Shown one piece after another: positions 1-6,760 of a stretch of DNA of 40,105 nucleotides; the stretch's first letter is position 1; each line of letters opens with the position of its first letter. The stretch comes from a bacterium. GTDB taxonomy: Bacteria > Chloroflexota > Dormibacteria > UBA8260 > Bog-877. The position numbers and the translations under genes were made by a program. Under the pieces are notes generated by a model that was not told the origin of the DNA, made no database searches, and saw nothing but the letters and a program-made list of their open reading frames with translations. Location: positions 1 through 40,105 of the forward strand of contig JAJYWM010000085.1 in NCBI GenBank assembly GCA_021791455.1, in the 5' to 3' direction.

Positions 1-1
1 T

Positions 2-286
2 CTATCGTTGATGCTGCTGACCCAGACCGGATCGGACCTCACGCAGAGCGCCTTCGGCGAGGTAGTGGCGGTCAACGCGGCCACGGTCTTGCTGGGAAGC
101 CAGCATGAGGTCGGTGCGCGCCGACTGCAACAGGCATTCGGCCTCGATGAGCGGGATCGGCTATGGCTTCAACAGGCCGGACGCGGTGACTTCCTCATGG
201 TCAGCGGAACCAGAAGAACCCCACTCTGCGTTGAAGCTCCGCCAGAGTACCAGGCATGGCTCGCGGCCACCGACCCGCCCCGGTGA
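2..286 (+). CDS. VirB4-like type IV secretion ATPase, C-terminal fragment (5' end outside window)
   Basis: This is the last 94 or so codons of a gene that enters from the left; the frame is open to the window edge. The visible part reads like the C-terminal end of VirB4/TraC-type ATPases: a 'TQTGSDL' segment, where these proteins contact mobility or exit-channel partners, then a helix pair in which a short 'LGSQ' strand precedes an 'FGLDERDR' helix, then 'AGRGDFLMVSG', resembling the 'G.G..L...g' strand near the end of the family. The Walker motifs lie upstream and are not visible. A VirB2/TrbC-like and a TrbL/VirB6-like gene follow within 2.7 kb, which supports the call. The family match is by eye on a short piece. 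Another HerA/FtsK-like ATPase tail remains possible. Confidence 0.6.
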   Translation, partial: LSLMLLTQTGSDLTQSAFGEVVAVNAATVLLGSQHEVGARRLQQAFGLDERDRLWLQQAGRGDFLMVSGTRRTPLCVEAPPEYQAWLAATDPPR

Positions 287-430
287 CGGCAGGCGCGCCG
301 CACTGTCCGAACGCGCCTTCTCGGCCGGGGTTGCGGGACCGGACCGGACCGGGAGCAGTGGGTCGGTGTGACGGCCGCCTCGGCCCCTGGGGGGGTTGGT
401 TCATGATTTCTGTCAAGCCGCGATCGGGCT

Positions 431-436
431 TAGAAT
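431..436 (+). promoter_or_regulatory. -10 box for a leaderless transcript
   Basis: TAGAAT ends six bases before the ATG at 443. That spacing puts the transcription start at or next to the A of the start codon, and no Shine-Dalgarno sequence lies between. No good -35 is visible at 17-18 bp upstream. The same layout recurs at several genes in this window. Confidence 0.5.
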
Positions 437-442
437 CGTCGG

Positions 443-1039
443 ATGGCCCGGGTCGTCTTCTACCGGCTGCTCAACGCCGGACGTGCCAGCGCTGATGACT
501 GGAGGGAAGGCGTGGCCACCATGGCCTCCTCTCGCAGCTGGCGATGTGAGCCGATGTGGCTCGCAACCGACAGCTCCAAGGGCATCTTTGAGTCCGAGTA
601 CCTGAGGCATCTTCGACGGGAGAGCGCGGCCCCATTGGTCGGAGCCGGCTTCGTGAAGCTTGCGGGCGATGAGACGGATGCGCTCGCCGTCTCCTTCAGC
701 CTGCTCCACATGACCGCCGAACTGGGTGGCAAGGTGGTCCTGACTGATCCCGAGAACCCCATTCACAAACAGAGGGTCTTGGAGCTCATCGAAGGGAGGG
801 TCACAGGAACCCGCTCGATCGACGAGGTCATGGTGTCCGGGCCCATTTTCAAGCGCCTTCCGGCGGCTACGATCACCTTCTACCCACCCCGTTACCAGGC
901 GCGCACCATGCCCGGTCCGTCAGGCCCACCCGGGCGGTGGCGGTTCTCCCTGCAGGGGCTGCAGGCCGAGGCCAGCGGATTCCTGGAGGCTGAGGCCGAG
1001 GCGATGAGGATATATCGCGGACTGCAGGCGATCGGCTGA
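443..1039 (+). CDS. hypothetical protein upstream of dtd
   Basis: I do not recognise this 198-residue protein. It has no signal peptide or membrane segment and looks soluble and mixed alpha/beta. The middle holds a hydrophobic helix followed by a 'GGKVVLTDPENP' strand-turn that resembles a nucleotide- or sugar-binding edge but matches no motif I can name. The C-terminus is a charged helix rich in Glu and Ala. The ATG is supported by the TAGAAT box six bases upstream. The next gene, dtd, starts three bases after its stop, so the two are probably co-transcribed and translationally coupled. A role in translation quality control would be a guess from position only. High G/C at third codon positions supports real coding. 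Confidence 0.75.
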   Translation: MARVVFYRLLNAGRASADDWREGVATMASSRSWRCEPMWLATDSSKGIFESEYLRHLRRESAAPLVGAGFVKLAGDETDALAVSFSLLHMTAELGGKVVLTDPENPIHKQRVLELIEGRVTGTRSIDEVMVSGPIFKRLPAATITFYPPRYQARTMPGPSGPPGRWRFSLQGLQAEASGFLEAEAEAMRIYRGLQAIG

Positions 1040-1042
1040 GCC

Positions 1043-1513
1043 TTGCGAGCCGTCATCCAGCTGGTCCTTCAAGCCCGGGTCACGGTGTCCGACCAACCGA
1101 TTGCCGAGATTGGCTCCGGACTTCTGATCTACCTCGGCATCGCGCCGCAAGACCAGGTGGGCACGGCCCGAAGATTCGCCTCTCGGGTGGCCAGCATGCG
1201 GATATTCCCGGACGAGGGGCGCCGGATGAACCGCTCCCTGCTGGAGGTCGGCGGAGCGGCTCTGGTCGTCAGTCAGTTCACCCTCTTCGGCGATCTTAGG
1301 AGGGGCCATCGCCCCTCCTTCGTCTCCGCCGCAAGCCCCGAGCCGGGGCGGTCTCTCTGTGGATCGTTTGCCAAGGAGCTACGCTCTCTCGGCGTCGAGT
1401 GCGTGAGGGAGGGAAGCTTCGGAGCGCACATGCTCGTTGAGGCAACCAATGACGGCCCGGTGACCATCGTCGCCAGTTTGGACGAGCCGCCCTGGGAGGC
1501 TGCCTGCGGCTGA
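1043..1513 (+). CDS. dtd: D-aminoacyl-tRNA deacylase
   Basis: DTD hydrolyses D-amino acids (and glycine mischarged on tRNA-Ala) from tRNA, a cytoplasmic proofreading step after aminoacylation. The 156-residue length is close to the usual 145-150. Both diagnostic motifs are present: 'SQFTLFGD' in the middle, and 'NDGPVT' near the C-terminus, which corresponds to the Gly-cisPro-type element of the active site. The N-terminus 'MRAVIQLVLQARVTV' matches the family start and supports the TTG at 1043. No Shine-Dalgarno is visible; with only three bases after the upstream stop, translation is probably coupled. The location between type IV secretion-like genes is unusual, because dtd more often sits beside relA/spoT or glyoxalase genes. 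Confidence 0.95.
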   Translation: MRAVIQLVLQARVTVSDQPIAEIGSGLLIYLGIAPQDQVGTARRFASRVASMRIFPDEGRRMNRSLLEVGGAALVVSQFTLFGDLRRGHRPSFVSAASPEPGRSLCGSFAKELRSLGVECVREGSFGAHMLVEATNDGPVTIVASLDEPPWEAACG

Positions 1514-1795
1514 GCCGGCGCGCGGACCAGCACGACACCTCGCCCGACCCAGAGTCCCCGATGGCTTCGCGGCGCACCGCGAGCCCCCCCCGAGCGGACA
1601 AAGGGGGTGCCGTGCTCTTGACCAAATCCTGTCTGAAAGTTGACTCACCCTCCGGCCGAGCCCGGAGAATCGGGCGGCTCCCCCGGAGCTGCCATTCGCT
1701 GCTCGGTGAGGCTCGGGACCGGACCTCGCGGGGACTCCAACCCAGCCCGAGCGGCAGCGTCCGAGCCGGAGCCCGGGCCAGCAGAAGGGGCATTT
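1514..1795. other. intergenic region without a supported gene
   Basis: No reading frame here looks coding. A perfect 6-bp inverted repeat (TCGCGG, CGCA, CCGCGA) lies at about 1567-1582 and is followed by a C-run rather than a T-run, so it is not a convincing intrinsic terminator. Two TTGAC-like elements (TTGACC near 1618, TTGACT near 1640) could be -35 boxes for the next gene, but no matching -10 box is clear. Confidence 0.4.
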
Positions 1796-2035
1796 GTGGC
1801 TGAGCTGAACTCGCTTCTAAACTCCTGGGTTGTCCTGGGGCAGGAGCTCATCGGCAGCCTGGGCACCCTGGCGTTCGTGTGCGCGTTCGTATGGCGCGTC
1901 GTGGCCCCCAGCCCTCACAGCGCGATGGAGGCCCAGCGCTGGTTGGGTCGTATCGCAATCGGCACCTTGGGCGTCGAGCTCGCCGGTGTGCTGACCCACG
2001 TACTCCTCTCCGCAGTCCCCCACGCCCTGGGCTGA
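1796..2035 (+). CDS. small VirB2/TrbC-like membrane protein
   Basis: This 79-residue protein has two hydrophobic segments: residues about 8-33, containing 'LGTLAFVCAFVW', and about 50-76, containing 'GVELAGVLTHVLLSAV'. They are separated by a short polar loop with Arg and Trp. That is the size and topology of VirB2/TrbC-type pilin or channel subunits. The GTG start is supported by the purine-rich AGAAGGGG at 1783-1790, about five bases upstream; the frame stays open further upstream, but that part is low-complexity and unlike a protein. It lies immediately before the TrbL/VirB6-like gene, as expected for a type IV secretion cluster. Sequence identity to a named family is weak by eye, so the call rests on topology and neighbours. 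Confidence 0.55.
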   Translation: MAELNSLLNSWVVLGQELIGSLGTLAFVCAFVWRVVAPSPHSAMEAQRWLGRIAIGTLGVELAGVLTHVLLSAVPHALG

Positions 2036-2040
2036 TCGGC

Positions 2041-2952
2041 TTGGCGGGGGCGCTGCTTACTCCGCCCAGCTTTCAGTTGAACCCGCTCCAGCTCCTGGAG
2101 TCTCTGTTCAGTTCAGCCCTGGGGCAGTTTGTGCAGACGGCAAGGGCCGGGCTCGACACTGATCTTGGCCAATACCTGTTCTCCACCCATGACGTGGCGG
2201 GGGGCGGCGCCAGCCGGCCGTTCACGGACACCCCCGGCGTGGCGCCCATGAATCACCTGCTCGCGCTTGCGGCCGCCTCACTGGTGCTGGCCGTCCTGCT
2301 GTACAGCTCTTTGCGCACGGTTAGCGCAGCGGGTGGCGGCCCCCATCATCACCTTCAGGTGGTTCTTCCGCGCGCGATGGTGGGCCTGGCGATGGGGATC
2401 TTCTCGCTGCCACTGATCCAGCAGATGATCGACCTCAACAACGCTCTCTGCGCGGTGGTGGTCGGGGGCGCCGCGCTCAATCTCGGGGCGCTCCCCTGGA
2501 GCAGCCCTCTCAGCGGGTCGTCGGTAGCCTCCGCGTCCAACAACCTGTTCTTGCTGGCGTTCGCCGCGGCGCTGGTGGTGGGTTTGGTCATACTCGCGCT
2601 GGCCTATGTCGTGCGGTATACGTTGTTGGCGGTCCTGTGCGCCAGCGCCCCGCTGGCCGCCATCGCCTGGATCCTGCCCGAGACCCGGGGGTTCTCAAGG
2701 CAGTGGAGCCGGCTGTTGACGGTCTCGCTATTCATGCAGTTCGGGCAGCTCCTGGTGCTGCGCGTCGCCACGACGCTGGCCTTTGCCAAGGGCGGTGGCC
2801 TGGCGGGGATGCTGTTCGCCTTTGCCTGCCTCTACCTGATGCTGCGGGTACCGGGAGCGCTCAACGTCGCCGCCCACTACGAGGCAAGCTTCGAGACTAT
2901 GGGACGTCGCTGGAGCAGAGCCCTCAGGCATCTGGGGATAGACGCGGCCTGA
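2041..2952 (+). CDS. TrbL/VirB6-like polytopic membrane protein
   Basis: About 303 residues with an N-terminal amphipathic region ('LNPLQLLESLFSSALGQF') followed by at least five strongly hydrophobic segments, the arrangement of TrbL/VirB6 inner-membrane channel proteins of type IV secretion systems. A segment with 'CASAPLAAIAWILPETRGFSRQW' resembles the conserved Pro/Trp-containing loop between late helices in this family. The C-terminus is short and basic and stays cytoplasmic. The start is uncertain: the frame is open upstream through the previous gene, and the choices near its stop are CTG 2032 or TTG 2041; I chose TTG. It probably depends on translational coupling with the preceding gene. 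The final codons lie in a tandem 10-bp repeat (gacgcggcct twice, 2941-2960), which places TGA at the junction. Confidence 0.6.
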   Translation: MAGALLTPPSFQLNPLQLLESLFSSALGQFVQTARAGLDTDLGQYLFSTHDVAGGGASRPFTDTPGVAPMNHLLALAAASLVLAVLLYSSLRTVSAAGGGPHHHLQVVLPRAMVGLAMGIFSLPLIQQMIDLNNALCAVVVGGAALNLGALPWSSPLSGSSVASASNNLFLLAFAAALVVGLVILALAYVVRYTLLAVLCASAPLAAIAWILPETRGFSRQWSRLLTVSLFMQFGQLLVLRVATTLAFAKGGGLAGMLFAFACLYLMLRVPGALNVAAHYEASFETMGRRWSRALRHLGIDAA

Positions 2953-2979
2953 CGCGGCCTCAGGCACCCTCCTCTTGGG

Positions 2980-3585
2980 TCACAGGGTGACGTGGACCTC
3001 CTTGAGTGGCGTCTGCAGGGCCGCTTCCAACTCCTCAAAGGCGGGGTGGTCACGCAGGCTCGACCTTTGATCAAGGTCACCAAACGTCACCTCCATCTGC
3101 CCTCGGGGCAGGTCTGGGCTCCAGTTGAGCTCCAGCACGCTGAACTCAAACCCACAGTGCGGACAGACCGCCTGGTGAGGGTCGAGGCCGGGAAACCTCA
3201 AGCGGAAGAACTCGACCCCACCACCACAGCCGGGACACTGGGCTGCGTAGCCGGTGACCGGGTCAGACTGGAAGCCCTGCGGCCCCGGATCCGGGTAGCA
3301 GCGCCAGATGCCGGCTTCCACCCGCACCTCCCCCCGGGATGCGGCTGTTATCAGGGGAACTCGGCCGAGTTGCCGACGCATGAGGTGCCTGGAGAATTCC
3401 GGCCCGGGGCCGAGACCGCCAGCTGCGGTTTCCCGGGCCAGACCGTGGTGAAGCAGAACGGCCCTGGCTGACAGCTGTGCGGCCCTCGAAGGCAGAAATC
3501 CAGGGTCCGCGGCCAGCAGGTGGAGCCAGGTGCGGTTTGGATGTGGCCCGGTCCCGTGATCGGGTCGAGTGATGGCGTTCAGCAT
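2980..3585 (-). CDS. zinc-ribbon protein of unknown function
   Basis: A 201-residue soluble protein. The C-terminal half contains two CxxC knuckles, 'CPGCGGG' and about 25 residues later 'CPHCGFEF', the four ligands of a zinc ribbon. Upstream is a compact helical N-terminal half with 'LHLLAADPGFLPSRAAQLSARAVLLHH'. After the ribbon comes an acidic segment with 'MEVTFGDLDQRSSLRDHPAFEELEAAL', which could be a partner-binding tail. I cannot assign a family. The ATG at 3585 is chosen because TACGAT ends six bases upstream, the leaderless layout seen elsewhere here. The frame is open further upstream, but that part would overlap the divergent gene. It may act as a nucleic-acid or metal-binding accessory protein; that is inference from the ribbon only. 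Confidence 0.65.
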   Translation of the reverse strand: MLNAITRPDHGTGPHPNRTWLHLLAADPGFLPSRAAQLSARAVLLHHGLARETAAGGLGPGPEFSRHLMRRQLGRVPLITAASRGEVRVEAGIWRCYPDPGPQGFQSDPVTGYAAQCPGCGGGVEFFRLRFPGLDPHQAVCPHCGFEFSVLELNWSPDLPRGQMEVTFGDLDQRSSLRDHPAFEELEAALQTPLKEVHVTL

Positions 3586-3591
3586 CCAGAG

Positions 3592-3597
3592 ATCGTA
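3592..3597 (-). promoter_or_regulatory. -10 box for a leaderless transcript (zinc-ribbon gene)
   Basis: On the minus strand TACGAT ends six bases (ctctgg) before the ATG at 3585. No Shine-Dalgarno sequence fits in between. No recognisable -35 lies 17 bp further up. Confidence 0.45.
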
Positions 3598-3637
3598 GCC
3601 GACCCTGCACTGCCGTTCCGAGGGACTGGAAGAGTTG

Positions 3638-4111
3638 GTGTTCAAGCAGAGATTCAAGACGGGGTTGGCGCTGGTCGGCGGCTGTGCAGCGCTCTCGATC
3701 GTGGCTCCACCCCTGACAGGCCTGCTCAACGCCATCGGCTCGCTCACCCTGCTGGCTCTGGCAGGGTACGCCGCCTACAGGGGGTGGGCGTTCATGGAGT
3801 CGGTCGTGGAGGCCTCGAGACGGCCCGCCACGGTGCGGCGCAACCTCGCCTCCGAACCCAGGCGAGAGCCTCAGCGGACCCGGGACCGTGAAGAGCCGGC
3901 CCTTGACGCCCCTGAAGCGGGGCGACGCGGATCACCATCGCCAAGGCGCTTCCGGGTCGCGTCACCGCCCGAAATCCACGAGGGAGCTCCCCGGCTCCCG
4001 ATCACGGGCCGGCAAGGCGCTGCCGAAGTTGCAGGTAGGCGCGTTCCAGGAGTCGCACCGGGTCCTCGTTGGTTTGCTCGTCGCGCAAAGGAGCGCCAAG
4101 CCGAACGCTGA
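3638..4111 (+). CDS. small membrane protein with basic disordered tail
   Basis: A 157-residue protein, divergent from the zinc-ribbon gene. After a basic start ('VFKQRFKTG') come two hydrophobic stretches with a Pro between them (about residues 9-50, including 'LNAIGSLTLLALAGYAAY'). The remaining 100 residues are Arg/Pro/Glu-rich and probably disordered. The GTG at 3638 has GGAAG five bases upstream; a TTG directly before it is also possible. The last 110 bases overlap the 3' end of the convergent RDD gene, so the tail is constrained by both strands and could be shorter if the real gene is frameshifted. No family is recognised. Confidence 0.5.
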   Translation: MFKQRFKTGLALVGGCAALSIVAPPLTGLLNAIGSLTLLALAGYAAYRGWAFMESVVEASRRPATVRRNLASEPRREPQRTRDREEPALDAPEAGRRGSPSPRRFRVASPPEIHEGAPRLPITGRQGAAEVAGRRVPGVAPGPRWFARRAKERQAER

Positions 4112-4781
4112 GCGCCGCCACCAGGTCGGACGCCACCCTTCGCCTGGTCTCATTCGACAGGCCGCGGCGACTAAGGAACTCCTGCATCAGGTCCAATTCG
4201 AACCGGCCGCCGCGTTCCAGGGCCATGATGGGTGGGCCCGGGTTGCCAGCCGTACTGACCACCCCCACCAGGGGCGAGACCTCGAAAGGGCTGAGACGCC
4301 CAAGTCCGTGATCGTGGACCACCACGGTGCCGGCGGCAAGATCCCCGAGACGGCGCGGCTGGCGGCCCAGAAACATCGATACCACGCCAACCCCGTAGAG
4401 AAGCGGCAGGAAGTCGAGGATTCGCACCAGGTTGCGGACCAGGGAGTCTCCGAGGCCGACGGGGACACCGCTGAGGTCGACTACCCGCAGACCGAAGATG
4501 ATCTTGCCGGCCGACCTCCCAGCGGTCGCGACCTCGAACGCCACGTAATAGACGACCGGGGTGACGGAGGCTACGACAACGACCAGGATGAGGAGGGGGC
4601 CAACGGCGCCGGCCCCCGGGGAGACGGCATTGAGCGCCAGGGCCCCGAAGACCAGGGCAAGCACGATGATTACGATGATGATTGAGTCCACCAGCGCAGC
4701 CAGCCCGCGGGATCCGATGCCGGCCACCGGTTGGGAGAGGATCATGCTCTCCGGGGTCCTGTATCCGAACTCCTGTTGCAC
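4002..4781 (-). CDS. RDD family membrane protein
   Basis: The 259-residue protein carries an RDD domain: an N-terminal 'GIGSRGLAALVDSIIIVII' segment with the Arg and Asp of the first RDD helix, a long second hydrophobic region, then 'GRSAGKIIFGLRVVDLSG', the family's conserved K-x2-G-x-RV turn, then a third membrane segment and 'RRLGDLAAGTVVV', the third signature. The C-terminal 90 residues form a charged cytoplasmic helical extension. RDD proteins are thought to work in ion or solute exchange, but the role is not settled. It is divergent from the SpoIIM-family gene, with only 45 bp between them. RDD and SpoIIM genes commonly accompany MoxR/DUF58 clusters such as the one at 6.7-12 kb. Confidence 0.9.
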   Translation of the reverse strand: MQQEFGYRTPESMILSQPVAGIGSRGLAALVDSIIIVIIVLALVFGALALNAVSPGAGAVGPLLILVVVVASVTPVVYYVAFEVATAGRSAGKIIFGLRVVDLSGVPVGLGDSLVRNLVRILDFLPLLYGVGVVSMFLGRQPRRLGDLAAGTVVVHDHGLGRLSPFEVSPLVGVVSTAGNPGPPIMALERGGRFELDLMQEFLSRRGLSNETRRRVASDLVAALSVRLGAPLRDEQTNEDPVRLLERAYLQLRQRLAGP

Positions 4782-4826
4782 CCTGGATCGGGATGTTAGT
4801 CGTGTTGGCGACCGAGCAAAGAAGGC

Positions 4827-5858
4827 GTGCCCTGGTTGAAGTCACTGGAACAGTTCGTCGAGGGCCAGAAGAGTAGCTGGGATGAGCTCGTAGGGTTGAG
4901 TCGAAGGCTCAGAGGGCGTCGGGCACAAGCGGCGTCGGCTGAGGAGATCGACCGGCTGACCAGCCTGATTCGGGAGGTGAGCGGCGACCTCGCCACCGCG
5001 CGGCGAGACTATCCGCAGTCGGATCTGCCGCAACACCTGCAGTCACTGCTGACCAGCGCCCAGCCTCTGCTCTACCGCCGCTCCAGCCCTGGCCTTAAGG
5101 GCCTGCCTCAGTTCTTTTCCCGCGGCCTCCCCCGGCGCTTCCGCCAACTGGGACCCTACACAGCCGCGGCCGGCCTGTGCTTGCTCACCGGAGCGGCGGC
5201 GGGCTGGGCGGCCGTCGCGCTGCGGCCGAATCTGGTGGGACTCTTACCGGCTGGCTACCAGGCCAGCTTGGCATCGCGGCACCTCGGCAACCCGCTGGCG
5301 CTGAGCGGCCAGTTTGGGTCCCAACTGTCGGCGTTCATCATTCAAAACAACATCCGGGTGGCGGCTCTGGCCTGCGTGCTGGGCCTGTTGCTGGGAGTCC
5401 CGACCGTGGCCCTGCTCCTGGAGAACGGCTTCATGTTGGGAGTTCTCGCCAGCGCCAGCCACAGCGCCGGCCTCGACCTCCAGTTTTGGGCGCTGATAGT
5501 CCCCCATGGGGTCATCGAGCTGACCGTGATCTGCACCGCCGCAGGGGCTGGGCTGAGCCTCGGCGACGCCGTCCTCAGGCCGGGGCTCCAGTCAAGAAGC
5601 ACCTCGGTGATCGCGGCGGCGAGGCCCGCGGTGGAACTGGCTTTAGGCGCGGCCTGCCTCCTGGTGGTGGCCGGGCTCATCGAGGGATTCGTCACCCCCT
5701 CTGGAATTCCCCCGCAGGTCAAGCTGCTGGTGGGGCTGGTGACCGGGGTCGCTCTATACTCCTGGCTCCTGCTCGGAGGACGCGGCGGGCCCGCGCGCGG
5801 CAACGATCTGATAGGGGAGCGCGGGGCCACCTTCCGGGGACTGGTACGATCAGATTGA
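4827..5858 (+). CDS. SpoIIM-family (DUF95) membrane protein
   Basis: The 343-residue protein begins with a soluble helical domain of about 100 residues with an acidic/basic coiled segment, followed by five or six hydrophobic segments. The family signature is clear: 'NNIRVAALACVLGLLLGVPT', then 'ENGFMLG', then 'VPHGVIELTVICTAAGAGLSLG', the conserved HG-x2-EL motif of stage II sporulation protein M relatives. In non-sporulating bacteria this family is a membrane protein of unknown role found with RDD, MoxR and DUF58 genes. The GTG start has AAAGAAGG just upstream. Its stop overlaps the ispH start by one base, so the two are coupled. Nothing else in the window suggests sporulation. Confidence 0.9.
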   Translation: MPWLKSLEQFVEGQKSSWDELVGLSRRLRGRRAQAASAEEIDRLTSLIREVSGDLATARRDYPQSDLPQHLQSLLTSAQPLLYRRSSPGLKGLPQFFSRGLPRRFRQLGPYTAAAGLCLLTGAAAGWAAVALRPNLVGLLPAGYQASLASRHLGNPLALSGQFGSQLSAFIIQNNIRVAALACVLGLLLGVPTVALLLENGFMLGVLASASHSAGLDLQFWALIVPHGVIELTVICTAAGAGLSLGDAVLRPGLQSRSTSVIAAARPAVELALGAACLLVVAGLIEGFVTPSGIPPQVKLLVGLVTGVALYSWLLLGGRGGPARGNDLIGERGATFRGLVRSD

Positions 5859-6760
5859 TGGAGGTGGTGAAAATCACCCCTCGGGGCTACTGCCACGGGG
5901 TGGTGGAGGCGATCCGCGCGCTGAGGATCGCCGCCGAAGAGCACCCGGACGAGCCGGTGGCGATGCTGGGCTACCTGGTTCACAACGAGCATGTGACCCG
6001 GGAGTTCGCCGACCGAGGAGTGCGCCTGGTGGATGCACCATCACGCCTTGAGGCCCTCGACCTGGTGAACAGCGGAACCGTGGTACTGACCGCTCATGGC
6101 GTGTCGCCGGAGGTGAAGGAGCGGGCTCTGGCCAAGGGGCTGAACGTCGTCGATGCCACCTGCACCGATGTGATCCGGACCCACGACCTGGTCCGGCGCC
6201 TCAGCGCCGAGGGGTACGAGATCGTATACATTGGCCGTGCTGGCCACCCCGAGCCTGAGGGCGTCATGGGCGAGGCGCCTAAAGCGCTGCATCTGGTGGA
6301 GACGGTGGAGGATGTGGACCGTCTCGAGCCGGCCTCCGACAGGCTGGCGGTCACCACCCAGACGACCCTGTCTGTGTGGGACACCCAGGCCATCATCGCG
6401 CGACTCAGGGAACGATTCCCGACCATCGAGGTTCACAACGAGATCTGCAATGCTACCCAGGAGCGCCAGCAAGCGGCCGTGGAGGTGGCGGCCTCCTGTG
6501 ATGCGGTGGTGGTGGTTGGAAGCTCTCGGAGCAGCAACACCCTGAGGTTGGTGCAGGTGGTCAGGGACCTGGCTCACCGCCCGGCCTACCTGGTGGACAC
6601 GGCGGAGGACCTCCGCCCCGAGTGGTTCGAGGGGGTGGAGAGGGTGGGGGTCACGTCGGGCGCCTCCACGCCTTCTCCCATAACCAGACGGGTCATACAG
6701 ACCCTGGAGGCAATGGGAGCATCCGACAGGAGTTCCGCTACAGAAGTCCCCGTCCCTTGA
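5858..6760 (+). CDS. ispH: 4-hydroxy-3-methylbut-2-enyl diphosphate reductase
   Basis: IspH (LytB) carries out the last step of the MEP pathway, reducing HMBPP to IPP and DMAPP with a [4Fe-4S] cluster. The three cluster cysteines are visible at residues 12 ('GYCHGV'), 102 ('DATCTDV') and 197 ('EICNAT'). 'TAHGVSPEV', 'IGRAGHPEPEGVMGE', 'TQTTLSVWDT' and 'SSNTLRLV' are the substrate-binding elements. At 300 residues it is a normal length. The ATG at 5858 shares a base with the spoIIM stop. The 'PRGYCHGV' start is nearer to the Bacillus type than to the proteobacterial 'GFCAGV'. The 3' end overlaps the convergent DUF58 gene by 23 bp. The frame is open far upstream, but that part is antisense-like shadow within spoIIM. 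Confidence 0.97.
   Translation: MEVVKITPRGYCHGVVEAIRALRIAAEEHPDEPVAMLGYLVHNEHVTREFADRGVRLVDAPSRLEALDLVNSGTVVLTAHGVSPEVKERALAKGLNVVDATCTDVIRTHDLVRRLSAEGYEIVYIGRAGHPEPEGVMGEAPKALHLVETVEDVDRLEPASDRLAVTTQTTLSVWDTQAIIARLRERFPTIEVHNEICNATQERQQAAVEVAASCDAVVVVGSSRSSNTLRLVQVVRDLAHRPAYLVDTAEDLRPEWFEGVERVGVTSGASTPSPITRRVIQTLEAMGASDRSSATEVPVP

Noticed and set aside
2941..2960. Tandem 10-bp repeat at the end of the TrbL/VirB6-like gene
   Set aside because: Only two copies, within a GC-rich stretch around a stop codon. It is likely a small duplication with no function.
5177..5857. The long open extension upstream of ispH
   Set aside because: It lies within the SpoIIM-family gene in another frame and is Gly/Arg/Pro-rich without domains; ispH starts at ATG 5858 with correct motif spacing.
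4827..5858. Evidence that the organism forms endospores
   Set aside because: SpoIIM-family proteins are widespread in non-sporulating bacteria, and no other sporulation gene is present.
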